Positions 1-8,620 of a stretch of DNA of 52,645 nucleotides are shown one piece after another. The stretch's first letter is position 1; each line of letters begins with the position of its first letter. Source of the stretch: Acidobacteriota bacterium (GTDB lineage: Bacteria > Acidobacteriota > Terriglobia > Bryobacterales > Bryobacteraceae). A program made the translations under genes and the position numbers. The notes beneath the pieces are model-generated. The model was given only the letters and a program-made list of their open reading frames with translations. It was not told where the DNA came from and made no database searches. The stretch spans positions 1 to 52,645 of the forward strand of contig JAFKEE010000063.1 of assembly GCA_017307505.1 (NCBI GenBank), given 5' to 3'.

Positions 1-659
<659 letters not shown>

Positions 660-773
660 TGTTTTGTTCCCTTTCCGGTACCGCTGGAGAATATCTGGAA
701 CCTTTTGGGACGCCTCGTTTTGGCTGCCATCCGTCCGGTTCACGTGGATAGATGGAGGCAACCCCCAAGAAGA

Positions 774-804
774 TTCAATTGTTCTGAACTTGTGAACTAT
801 TGAA
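774..804. promoter_or_regulatory. Candidate ArsR-type operator (imperfect palindrome)
   Basis: TTCAAT at 774-779 and ATTGAA at 799-804 form perfect inverted arms, with further GTTC/GAAC half-sites between them. ArsR-family repressors bind such AT-rich dyads. It lies between the divergent SDR and ArsR genes and touches the TTG proposed as the regulator start, so it could repress both. Binding is inferred only. Confidence 0.4.
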
Positions 805-1228
805 CCCGAATGATGGGACAAGTGCTCCTATAGATGTGCGACCGCTGTTCCATCCCCGGGCCGAAGAGATCAAGGTAGGCGAGATTCTGCACGCCTTGTC
901 CGATCCCGTGCGGGCCGCCCTCTTCGTAGACATCGTCGAACAACAGTGCCCGCGCAACTGCACTGCATTTCTAAGGCTTAGGAACCGGTCGATGCCCAAG
1001 TCCACGTTGTCCCAGCAGCTCAAGATCCTGCGGGAAGCGGGACTGGTCCGCGGCGAGCGGCATGGGGTGGAGATGCACAGCACCTCGCGCTGGGAGGAGA
1101 TCGAGGGGCGGTTTCCCGGCCTATTGCGGGCGATTCTGGGCGCGCACGCAATCGAATGGCAGGAAACGGCGCGCGCGGAGGAGGCGGCGTTCCGCTCAAC
1201 CCGGCCGGGGCATGGCCCCTTGCGTTAA
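800..1228 (+). CDS. ArsR-family winged-helix transcriptional regulator
   Basis: Helix-turn-helix repressor of the ArsR/SmtB family, 142 residues from a TTG at 800. The recognition helix region is the stretch PKSTLSQQLKILREAGLV, followed by a wing containing GERHGVEMH. A Cys pair (QQCPRNC) precedes it, but the classical metal-binding CVC motif is absent, so an organic-ligand or redox sensor is as likely as a metal sensor. No Shine-Dalgarno precedes 800; a GTG at 836 would give a protein starting directly at the conserved RPLFHP segment and would leave the upstream palindrome wholly outside the gene. It is divergent from the SDR gene, its probable target. Its stop codon shares a TTAA with the stop of the convergent phosphatase gene. 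Confidence 0.88.
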   Translation: MNPNDGTSAPIDVRPLFHPRAEEIKVGEILHALSDPVRAALFVDIVEQQCPRNCTAFLRLRNRSMPKSTLSQQLKILREAGLVRGERHGVEMHSTSRWEEIEGRFPGLLRAILGAHAIEWQETARAEEAAFRSTRPGHGPLR

Positions 1229-2415
1229 CCCACGCGGCATTTGGCGACGATCAGGGTGACGTCGTCCTGCTGCTCAGCGCCTCCGAATTCGTTCACTGCG
1301 CCCACAACCTGCTCCAGGATTTCCGCGGCGCTACGGCCGCGGCTGCCGTCCAGGATAGCTTTCAGCCGATCGATGCCGAACTCGGCGCCATGCGGGTCGA
1401 AGCATTCCGTGACACCGTCGGTGTACAGCAGCAAGGTATCGCCCGGACTGAGATGGGTCTCGGCGGCCGAACAGCCGGAAGCTGCGAAGAGACCGACCAC
1501 GGTGCTGGTTGCACCGAGCGATTCAATCCCACCGCCGGCGCGCAGCACCAGGGCGGGCGGATGTCCGCAGTTGACATATTGAAGGCGGCCGGTCGCCTCG
1601 TTGTAGGCGCCAAAGAACATGGTGGCGTAGGCAGTGGGGACCGTATTGTCGAAGAGGTGGCGGTTCACTGACTCCATGAAGCGCGGCGGATCCTCGACGG
1701 CCAGGGCCAGTTGACCGCGAACGACGGCCTGCAGATTGGCCATGACCAGCGCCGCGGCGATTCCCTTGCCGGAGATGTCGCCGATCACGAAGCCGGCTGA
1801 GTCTCCGCCCAGACCAAGGCAGTCGAAGTAGTCGCCGCCGATCTGGCGCGCCTGAATGCACTGCCCGGCGAAGTCGATGGTACGCAGGCGAGGCAGAGCC
1901 TGCGGCAGGAGACGGGCCTGGAATTCGCGGGCGATGGCCATCTCGTGGATGGCGCGGCGCTCGTTCTCCGCGCGTTCTGCAGCGGCGCGGCGCTCGTCCT
2001 CCAGTCGCTGGCTGACTTCGTCGTGGCTCATGAGAGCGAAAGAGTTACCGTCGGGGTCGACGAAGGATGTGAAAACTCCGCCCCAGGTGGTGGACAGGGG
2101 TTCGAAGCGGAACTCGACTCCGCGGCTTTTCCATTCCGCAAATACGGCGTGGATGTCATCGGTCACGAAGACCACGTGGCCCGAATGGCCAATCAACTCG
2201 CTCTCAGGGCTGCCCGGCTGGAGAGAGAGCAGGCCCAGAAGCGCGGTGCCGTCTGGAGGGGCGACAGCGATAAACCGGCCGACGGTATCCGTTTCATAGT
2301 CGAAGATGAGGCGGAAGCCGAGGAGTTGCGTAAAGAAGTGGAGACTGCGGTCCAGATCGCTCACATACAAGTGGACATGGTGGATGGAGAGATGCGGAGC
2401 CAGGGAGAGTGCCAT
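1225..2415 (-). CDS. VOC (glyoxalase-like) domain fused to a SpoIIE/RsbU-type PP2C phosphatase
   Basis: 396 residues with an unusual two-domain layout. Residues about 8-132 are a vicinal-oxygen-chelate domain (IHHVHLYVSDLDRSL start, closing FVDPDGNSFALM). Residues 135-170 form a charged, probably coiled-coil linker rich in Glu/Arg/Ala. Residues about 175-396 are a PPM-type serine phosphatase with the metal-binding motifs GGDYFD (193-198), GDISGKG (212-218) and LLYTDGVTE. SpoIIE/RsbU phosphatases dephosphorylate anti-sigma-factor antagonists; the VOC domain would be the sensory or ligand-binding input in place of PAS or GAF. No antagonist or anti-sigma gene is visible nearby, so the target is unknown. 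Start ATG 2415 has no strong Shine-Dalgarno. The reading frame stays open about 170 bp upstream without another usual start codon. Confidence 0.9.
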   Translation of the reverse strand: MALSLAPHLSIHHVHLYVSDLDRSLHFFTQLLGFRLIFDYETDTVGRFIAVAPPDGTALLGLLSLQPGSPESELIGHSGHVVFVTDDIHAVFAEWKSRGVEFRFEPLSTTWGGVFTSFVDPDGNSFALMSHDEVSQRLEDERRAAAERAENERRAIHEMAIAREFQARLLPQALPRLRTIDFAGQCIQARQIGGDYFDCLGLGGDSAGFVIGDISGKGIAAALVMANLQAVVRGQLALAVEDPPRFMESVNRHLFDNTVPTAYATMFFGAYNEATGRLQYVNCGHPPALVLRAGGGIESLGATSTVVGLFAASGCSAAETHLSPGDTLLLYTDGVTECFDPHGAEFGIDRLKAILDGSRGRSAAEILEQVVGAVNEFGGAEQQDDVTLIVAKCRVG

Positions 2416-2707
2416 TAACGGAGGTCCCCTGGCATCCGGATCCGAAGCCCGCGGGCACCAAATGAGCGAGGTTTGGACCCCGCTGGGGGAGGCGCCTGCA
2501 TCGATGAGGAGTGCTTCGAGTGAATCCAGGTCATAATCGCTTCCCCGCCCTTCCGGTTGGAACTCCGAGTCCCAGGCTTTGAGTCATTATTGACGCAGGC
2601 GACTGATGGGGACAACCTACTGCAGCACCAGGGATCCTGCCACCGGCGAACTGAGGAGGACGGAGGCAACCAGGCGATGACGGCCTGACAGTAGCCAGGG
2701 TTCTTCG

Positions 2708-3016
2708 CTATCGCGCTTTTCGGGTGGAGGGAGCGGCGGCCGGGGGCAGGTAGTGGATCCGGATCAGGTAGATGTTTTCGCCAGGGCCGTGCTTGGCGAC
2801 TTTCAGGAGATCGACCACGCCCAGGAAGCCGGACTCCCGCGCCAGGGCGGGCGTGATGTCGGGCAGGCCGATCGGGGTGATGGAGTCCACTTCGATTTCT
2901 CCTTCGTCCATCCGGTACCGGCCGCCGACCTTGACGTGGGGGCGCTGCCAGATCCGGACGCTGCAAGTGATTTCGCCGCGGCGCACTCCGTCGCGCAGCC
3001 GTTTGGTGAAGACCAT
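2708..3016 (-). CDS. Small ASCH/PUA-like domain protein
   Basis: 102 residues. It opens with VFTKRLRDGVRRGEITCSVRIW and has the pattern of ASCH-type beta-barrels: a basic helix followed by a strand-rich region (VKVGGRYRMDEGEIEVDSI) and a closing strand (ENIYLIRIHYL). ASCH domains belong to the PUA-like fold and are predicted to bind RNA or modified bases; some hydrolyse N4-acetylcytidine. No function can be assigned here. It follows the large permease on the same strand by 50 bp, and a 292-bp stretch with no convincing gene separates it from the phosphatase downstream. Family assignment is from remembered sequence pattern. Confidence 0.65.
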   Translation of the reverse strand: MVFTKRLRDGVRRGEITCSVRIWQRPHVKVGGRYRMDEGEIEVDSITPIGLPDITPALARESGFLGVVDLLKVAKHGPGENIYLIRIHYLPPAAAPSTRKAR

Positions 3017-3065
3017 GAGGCGAGTCTACAACGGGCGATACCAGTCCTGGCGCTCAACCAGTTAC

Positions 3066-5768
3066 TTATTCATATCGCAGCGCTGTATTGGGATCCAGCC
3101 GCATTGCTCGCCGCGCCGGCAGGTAGGAGGCCAGCACGGCCACTAAACCAAGGAGTAGCGCCACGCCTGCGAAGGTCACAGGGTCGGTGCTGCTGATCCC
3201 GAACAGGAGGGTGGTCAACAGCCGCGTGATCAGCAGGGAGGCGCCGATGCCGATGGCGGCGCCCAACGCTGCCAACCGTGCACCCTCCCCCACCACCAGA
3301 CGCAGGATGTCCTCTCGTCTCGCGCCCATGGCCACACGGATGCCGATCTCCTGCGTCCGCCGGGCCACGGAAAACGCGACGACTCCGTAGATGCCGATTG
3401 CCGCGAGGGACAGCGCCGCGGCCGCGAAGAGGCCGACGAGCAGCAGCAGGAACCGGCGGTCGGCCAGCCAGCCGCTCATCTGTTCCTCAAAGGTCGAGAA
3501 CTTGAGGGGGACGTCGGGCGCCATTTCCTGAACAATCGCGCGCGCCTGCTGCACGACCTTCTTGACCGGCGCCGCGGTGCGCAGCAGAAGCGTCGGCGTC
3601 GAATTGAGGTTCATGCCTCGCTGCCGGTAGTTGACGTAGACGACCGGGCCCGGCGGTGCATCGAGGCCGCGTGCCCGGACATCGCCCACCACTCCCACCA
3701 CGGTGAGCGGCTTCAGGTTCCCGTCCATATTGCCGAACTCCAGCTCCTGGCCCAGTGGGTCCTGCTCCGGCCAGCGCTGCCGCGCCAGCGCTTCGCTGAT
3801 CACGGCGACGTGCTGGGCTTCCGCCTGATCCTGAGCGGCGAACATCCGTCCGCGCACCAGCGGAATCCCCATCGTGCGGAAGTACTCTTCTCCGGCCACA
3901 GCATAAAGGGCGTGCCCGGTCTGGCCGGAATTCTGGCCCATGCGCTGGAACTCCTCGAAATCGGCAGGAGGCTTGCGGCCATTGAGAATCAGGAAGTCCC
4001 CTTCGGCCAGGTTGTCGCCCTCGGCCACCGGCATGGCACCGGAGACGCCCACGGCCTCGACACCCGGTAGCGCCTGCAAGCGCGCGGAGACGCGCTCCAG
4101 CAGCCGAGCCTGGCGCGCCACAGCGTCCGGTCCGAGCGCCCCATTCTGCTCCGTCTCCACGGGCACCGAGAACTGCATCGTGACCAGGTTGCGGGCCTGA
4201 AAACCAGGGCTCGTGGAAACCAGCCGCAGGAAGCTGCGGCCTAGTAGTCCCGCCGCAATGAGGATCACCAGTGTCGCGGCAATCTCACCGGTCACGACGA
4301 CGCCGCGCAGCCTCTGGCTGGCGCCCGTGCCGGTGTATGCCCTGGATCCCGAAGCGAGCGCCTGCTGCACGTCGCCGCGTCCGGCCCGCCAGGCGGCCAG
4401 CGCGCCCAAGGCAGCGCCCACCGCGAATGTTGCCGCGAGAGCGAATAGCAATACCCCCGTGTTCATGACGATGCCCTGCTGCCGGGGCAGATTCGCCGGG
4501 AGGATCGCCGGCAACAGCCGCACCGCCCAGGCCGCCAGAAGCACGCCCAGCGTGCCTCCAGCCAGGGAGAGAGCGAGCGATTCCACCAGAAACTGTTGCA
4601 GCAGGCGGCCACGACCGGCGCCCAAAGCAACACGCAAGGCCAACTCCTTGCGCCGGGCCGCACCACGAGCCACCAGCAGGCCGGCCACATTCGCGCACGC
4701 CACCAGCAGCAGCAAGCCGACAGCGCCCAGCAAGGTCAGCAGCGCGGTCTGTACGTCGCCCACAAGGGCCTTGTCCAAAGGCAGCACCGCGGCGTCCTGC
4801 AGATCCACTTTCTTCCCGTACTCGGCCCGGATCCGGCGCGCGATGGCGCTCAGGTCCTGACGCGCCTGCGCCAGCGTCACACCAGCCTGAATCCGCCCAA
4901 TGCCACGCCAGTTGTGTCCGGTGCGGTTCTTCGATTGCGACTGCAGCCCGGCGGGCGTCCACAGCGCATTGCCGGCCGGATAGTCGAAGCTTTCCGGCAT
5001 CACGCCGACGACGGCATAATCCTTGCCTTCGATCTTCAGATGGAGCGGCGAAAGGTCGTCCGCGCCTCCGAAGTAGCGCTGCCAGAAGGGGAAGCTGACG
5101 ATTACCGCGGGGATTCCCTGGGTCCGGCTCTCTTCAGGGGAAAAGATCCGCCCGCGGAGTGGCTTGACGCCAAAGGTGCTGAAGAATCCATGGGAGACCT
5201 CTGACCATTTCACGCGCGCCGGCTCACTGCCGCCCGAGACCGACGCCGGGCGTTCGTTATAAGCAGCGAGCGAGGCAAAGGTGTGGTTCTGCGTCAGGAA
5301 GTCGTCGAAGTTGCCATCCGCGAGATTGATGCGGTGGCCGTTTGGAGCCTGCTCCCAGATTCTGACGATCTGTTGCGGCTCCGGATAGGGCAGCGAGCGC
5401 AACAGGACGGCATCCACGACGGAAAAGATGGCCGTGAAGGCGCCGATGCCCAGGGCCAGGGTAAGGATGCTGACCGCAGTGAACCCCGGATTGCCGGTGA
5501 GAGTCCGGCCTGCATAACGCAGATCGGCCCAGAGGTTGTCGATGCGGTTTTCCCAACCGTAATCGCGTACCTCCTCCCGCACAGATGCGGGTGCGCCAAG
5601 TTCCAGCCGCGCCGCCCGGCGCGCCTCTTCGGGCGAGAGTCCCCTGGCAACGAATGTGGCGGCCGTCTCCTCAAGGTAGTGGTCGATCTCGTCATCAAGT
5701 TCCTGATCGGCGGCGTTCCGATCGATCAACCTGCGCAGGCCGTGGGAGAGTTGGCGCCAGAGAGACAC
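3066..5768 (-). CDS. Acidobacterial-type duplicated orphan permease (ADOP; MacB/FtsX fold)
   Basis: 900-residue membrane protein of the MacB/FtsX ABC-permease fold, duplicated and without an ATPase gene beside it, as is characteristic of the ADOP family in Acidobacteriota. Residues 1-85 are the ADOP N-terminal prefix (helical, DEIDHYLEE and LSPEEARRAARLELG). The first FtsX half begins near residue 95 with a transmembrane helix (GFTAVSILTLALGIGAFTAI), has a large periplasmic domain, then three helices around 330-440. The second half repeats this and ends with helices near 770-880. The start is GTG 5768, three bases after the PadR stop, so the two are co-transcribed. Substrate is unknown; related MacB proteins act as mechanotransmitters in efflux or lipoprotein handling, but a lone permease may not do so. 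Confidence 0.93.
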   Translation of the reverse strand: MSLWRQLSHGLRRLIDRNAADQELDDEIDHYLEETAATFVARGLSPEEARRAARLELGAPASVREEVRDYGWENRIDNLWADLRYAGRTLTGNPGFTAVSILTLALGIGAFTAIFSVVDAVLLRSLPYPEPQQIVRIWEQAPNGHRINLADGNFDDFLTQNHTFASLAAYNERPASVSGGSEPARVKWSEVSHGFFSTFGVKPLRGRIFSPEESRTQGIPAVIVSFPFWQRYFGGADDLSPLHLKIEGKDYAVVGVMPESFDYPAGNALWTPAGLQSQSKNRTGHNWRGIGRIQAGVTLAQARQDLSAIARRIRAEYGKKVDLQDAAVLPLDKALVGDVQTALLTLLGAVGLLLLVACANVAGLLVARGAARRKELALRVALGAGRGRLLQQFLVESLALSLAGGTLGVLLAAWAVRLLPAILPANLPRQQGIVMNTGVLLFALAATFAVGAALGALAAWRAGRGDVQQALASGSRAYTGTGASQRLRGVVVTGEIAATLVILIAAGLLGRSFLRLVSTSPGFQARNLVTMQFSVPVETEQNGALGPDAVARQARLLERVSARLQALPGVEAVGVSGAMPVAEGDNLAEGDFLILNGRKPPADFEEFQRMGQNSGQTGHALYAVAGEEYFRTMGIPLVRGRMFAAQDQAEAQHVAVISEALARQRWPEQDPLGQELEFGNMDGNLKPLTVVGVVGDVRARGLDAPPGPVVYVNYRQRGMNLNSTPTLLLRTAAPVKKVVQQARAIVQEMAPDVPLKFSTFEEQMSGWLADRRFLLLLVGLFAAAALSLAAIGIYGVVAFSVARRTQEIGIRVAMGARREDILRLVVGEGARLAALGAAIGIGASLLITRLLTTLLFGISSTDPVTFAGVALLLGLVAVLASYLPARRAMRLDPNTALRYE

Positions 5769-5771
5769 GGG

Positions 5772-6107
5772 TCAGGCCTCGGCCTTTAACAGACGCGCAA
5801 TGGCGGTGGCGCGGCGGTTCCAATTCGCGGTTTCGATGCCCATCTGTTTCCGGCCCGCCGGAGTCAGACGATAGAACTTCGCCTTGCGCGCATTCTCGGT
5901 CTGGCGCCACTCGGAGTCGAGCCAACCCATGCGCTCCAGCCGCTGGAAAGCGGTGAGCAGCGAGCCGGGATTCACCTTGAAGACCCCGCGCGATACCTGC
6001 TCGATCCGCCGGGCGATGCCGAAGCCGTGCATCGGCTCCAGGTCGAGCGATTTCAGGATGAGCATGTCCAGGGTGCCCTGGATGAGATCTGTATTCTGTT
6101 CTTCCAT
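5772..6107 (-). CDS. PadR-family transcriptional regulator
   Basis: 111-residue winged-helix protein. It begins LIQGTLDMLILKSLDLEPMHGFGIARRIE, the standard PadR opening, followed by the recognition segment PGSLLTAFQRLERMGWL and the wing KFYRLTPAGRKQM. PadR proteins of this short type act as dimeric repressors released by a ligand. It is the first gene of a two-gene unit with the large permease and is likely its regulator and its own; a 13-bp perfect dyad lies 48 bp upstream. Start ATG 6107. Confidence 0.93.
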   Translation of the reverse strand: MEEQNTDLIQGTLDMLILKSLDLEPMHGFGIARRIEQVSRGVFKVNPGSLLTAFQRLERMGWLDSEWRQTENARKAKFYRLTPAGRKQMGIETANWNRRATAIARLLKAEA

Positions 6108-6154
6108 GGATTCAACTTCCGCGCCGCCGCGACTTCAGCTTACTGCACGCTACT

Positions 6155-6167
6155 CTTGATCGTCAAG
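6155..6167. promoter_or_regulatory. Candidate PadR operator dyad
   Basis: CTTGATCGTCAAG is a perfect 5-3-5 inverted repeat 48 bp upstream of the PadR start, and a further GTCAAG half-site lies at 6176-6181. Its position in the divergent region between padR-permease and DUF2760 suits autoregulation. No binding evidence; the motif is short. Confidence 0.35.
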
Positions 6168-6253
6168 ATATGACAGTCAAGGGAAAAGGTAACGATCCGG
6201 GGCGAATCCCTGGAGAAGACCGCCCGGCGACGCCGCCAGCCCGGCATATCCCC

Positions 6254-6283
6254 TTGACTCGTATGGTCCAAAGCCCGTTGTAT
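6254..6283 (+). promoter_or_regulatory. Possible promoter of the DUF2760-Hsp70 operon
   Basis: TTGACT at 6254-6259 matches a -35 box in five of six positions. An 18-bp spacer leads to TTGTAT (6278-6283), a poor -10. The position is right for the operon starting at 6310, but the -10 is weak. Confidence 0.3.
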
Positions 6284-6309
6284 CCTTGAGTTTTGGAGGT
6301 AAATCCGCT

Positions 6310-6846
6310 TTGAGCCGCATTGGTATGGCTTTTCGTGCGTTTTTTGGGATTCTGGGAGGCTCGCTCGCAGAAGACATCGCACAGGCGCACGGGTATTCAA
6401 AGACCCCGGTGAAGAAGGCTCCCGAACCGCCGAAGGAGCCGGTGCTGAAACCGGAGGCTGGAGCCATGCAGGTGCTTGGCATTCTTCAGCGGGACGCCCG
6501 CCTGCTGGATTTTGTCATGGAAGACATTACGCCGTTTTCGGACGACCAGGTGGGCGCCGCGGTGCGATCGCTCCACGACCAATCTCAGGAGGCGTTGCGG
6601 AAGTATTTCAAGCTGGCCCCGGTGATTGACGGAGTGGAAGGCACGTTCACCAAGCCGGAGTCGGCCGGCGCGCTGGCCAAGGATGCCTCGGCCATCAAGT
6701 TCGTCGGCAATCTGCCGGCGCAAGGGAAACCAACGGGCGGACTGCTGCGGCACAAGGGCTGGCGGGTGGATTCCACCATGCTGCCCGCGCTGAATCCAAA
6801 GACAAACCTGTCGATTCTGGCTCCGGCGGAGCTGGAAGTCGAATAG
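6310..6846 (+). CDS. DUF2760-domain protein
   Basis: 178 residues from TTG 6310, chosen because GGAGG (6295-6299) lies ten bases upstream; an in-frame TTG at 6286 has no such site. After a short hydrophobic/basic N-terminus (GMAFRAFFGILGGSLAEDIAQ) there is a Pro/Lys/Glu-rich linker, then the conserved domain with MQVLGILQRDARLLDFVMEDI and the closing GGLLRHKGWRVDSTMLP. DUF2760 is a domain of unknown function. I recall it as a neighbour of atypical Hsp70-like genes, which is exactly the case here: two Hsp70-family genes follow directly. It may be a co-chaperone or client adaptor (inference). Confidence 0.88.
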   Translation: MSRIGMAFRAFFGILGGSLAEDIAQAHGYSKTPVKKAPEPPKEPVLKPEAGAMQVLGILQRDARLLDFVMEDITPFSDDQVGAAVRSLHDQSQEALRKYFKLAPVIDGVEGTFTKPESAGALAKDASAIKFVGNLPAQGKPTGGLLRHKGWRVDSTMLPALNPKTNLSILAPAELEVE

Positions 6847-6865
6847 GAAAGGCCGGCAAAGTTTC

Positions 6866-8620
6866 GTGCGAATTCTGGGTATCGACCTCGGCACCACAAA
6901 CTGCGGGTTCGCCTCGACGTCCGCGGATGCGGACACCGCGGTGGAACTGTTTGCTATCCCGCAATTGACGAATCCCGGCGAAGTGCAGGCCGAACCGCTG
7001 CTGGAGTCGGCCCTGTACCTGGCGCGGGAGGGTGAATTCGCGGAAGGCGCGCTGGACTTGCCGTGGTTTGAAGGCAACCGGACCATCACGGGACGCCTGG
7101 CGGCGCGCCGCGGGGTGGAAACGCTGGGCCGCCTGGTGACCTCGGCCAAATCGTGGCTGTCCTACACCGGCGCGGACCGGACCGCGGCGATCCTGCCGGT
7201 GAACGCACCGGACGGCGCTCCGAAGGTGTCTCCTGTGGAAGCCAGCCAGCGTTACCTGGAACATCTGAAAGCCGCCTGGGACTACGAGCATCCGGATGAA
7301 CCGTTCGCGGAGCACAACGTCGTACTCACCGTCCCCGCCTCTTTCGACGAAGTGGCGCGGCAGTTGACCCAGAAGGCCGCCGAACAGGCGGGCTACCGTA
7401 ATCTGATCCTTCTGGAAGAGCCGCAAGCCGCGTTCTACGCCTGGCTGGAGCGGCACGAGAACTGGCGGGAAAGCGTACAGCCGGGCGACCTGATCCTGGT
7501 GATCGATGTCGGCGGCGGCACCACCGATTTCACACTGATCAGCGTTTCGGAAAGCGCGGGTTCGCTGCAACTCGAACGCGTGGCCGTAGGCGACCACCTG
7601 CTGCTGGGCGGCGACAACATGGATCTCGCGCTTGCCCATTCGGCCGCGGCCCGCATGGGCAAGCTGGACGCCATGCAATTCCACACCCTGTGGCAGCAGT
7701 GCCGCCTGGCGAAAGAGAGCCTGCTCTCGAACGACGAATTGCAGGAGGCACCGCTGACCATTCTCGGCCGCGGCTCCTCGCTGATTGGCGGCACGATCAA
7801 AGGAAAGCTGACGCGTTCCGAAGTCGAGACGCTGTTGGTGGATGGCTTCTTCCCGGTCGTCACGTCGCACGACATGCCCGCCCGCCAGCGCCGCTCCGGC
7901 CTGATGGAAGTGGGGCTGCCGTACGAGCCCGACGCGGCCATCACCCGGCACCTGGCGCGATTCCTGCGGCGCGACGCTACAGGGATGGCGTGCCCGACCC
8001 ATGTCCTCTTCAACGGAGGCGTTTTCCGTGCCGGCCATCTGCGGGAGCGCGTGATTGAGGTTTTGAACGCCTTCCTCGCGGAAGAATCCAAGCCGGCCGT
8101 CATCGCCTTGGAAGGCGACGACCTGATGCATGCCGTCGCTCGCGGAGCGGCGTATTACGGCCGTGCGCGGCAAGGACGCGGCATCCGGATCCGCGGCGGC
8201 GTACCCCGCACCTATTACATCGGCATCGAATCGGCCATGCCCGCCGTACCCGGCTTCGCGGCCCCAATGAAGGCCTTGACGGTGGTTCCCTTCGGTATGG
8301 AAGAGGGGACGGGCACCAAGGTCCCCAATCGCGAATTCGCCCTAGTGGTGGGCGAACCGGCGGAGTTCCGGTTCTTCTCGTCCTCGGCCCGCAAGCACGA
8401 TGACGCGGGGACACTGCTGGAAGAGATTGATTCCGACCTGGAAGAGATCGCGCCCATCCAGGTCCATCTGGAGGGCCAGGAAGGCCAGATGGTGCGTGTG
8501 TCGCTGGAGGCGCACGTGACCGAGACCGGAGTGCTGGAGTTGTGGTGTGTGGCCCGCGATGGCCGCCGCTGGAAGCTCGAGTTTCAGGTGCGCGACGCAG
8601 GACAGAAACGAAACCCATGA
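6866..8620 (+). CDS. Hsp70-family protein (short, atypical)
   Basis: 584 residues from GTG 6866. The actin-like ATPase elements are clear: phosphate-1 loop GIDLGTTNCGFA at the N-terminus, the stretch VLTVPASFDEVARQ, phosphate-2 VIDVGGGTTDFTL near residue 213, and the adenosine-region motif FNGGVFRAG near 380. The C-terminal part (about 430-584) is a short beta-rich region lacking the long DnaK lid and a EEVD-like tail. It is not DnaK: no grpE or dnaJ is nearby. It overlaps the next Hsp70 gene by four bases (ATGA), so the two are translationally coupled and probably work together. Confidence 0.93.
   Translation: MRILGIDLGTTNCGFASTSADADTAVELFAIPQLTNPGEVQAEPLLESALYLAREGEFAEGALDLPWFEGNRTITGRLAARRGVETLGRLVTSAKSWLSYTGADRTAAILPVNAPDGAPKVSPVEASQRYLEHLKAAWDYEHPDEPFAEHNVVLTVPASFDEVARQLTQKAAEQAGYRNLILLEEPQAAFYAWLERHENWRESVQPGDLILVIDVGGGTTDFTLISVSESAGSLQLERVAVGDHLLLGGDNMDLALAHSAAARMGKLDAMQFHTLWQQCRLAKESLLSNDELQEAPLTILGRGSSLIGGTIKGKLTRSEVETLLVDGFFPVVTSHDMPARQRRSGLMEVGLPYEPDAAITRHLARFLRRDATGMACPTHVLFNGGVFRAGHLRERVIEVLNAFLAEESKPAVIALEGDDLMHAVARGAAYYGRARQGRGIRIRGGVPRTYYIGIESAMPAVPGFAAPMKALTVVPFGMEEGTGTKVPNREFALVVGEPAEFRFFSSSARKHDDAGTLLEEIDSDLEEIAPIQVHLEGQEGQMVRVSLEAHVTETGVLELWCVARDGRRWKLEFQVRDAGQKRNP

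Noticed and set aside
2416-2590. In-frame open sequence upstream of the VOC-phosphatase start, coding-like in composition
   Set aside because: No ATG, GTG or TTG occurs in it before a stop at about 2588, and the VOC domain begins properly at ATG 2415.
6286-6309. Earlier TTG start for the DUF2760 gene
   Set aside because: It would place the GGAGG site inside the coding sequence; TTG 6310 has it at good distance.
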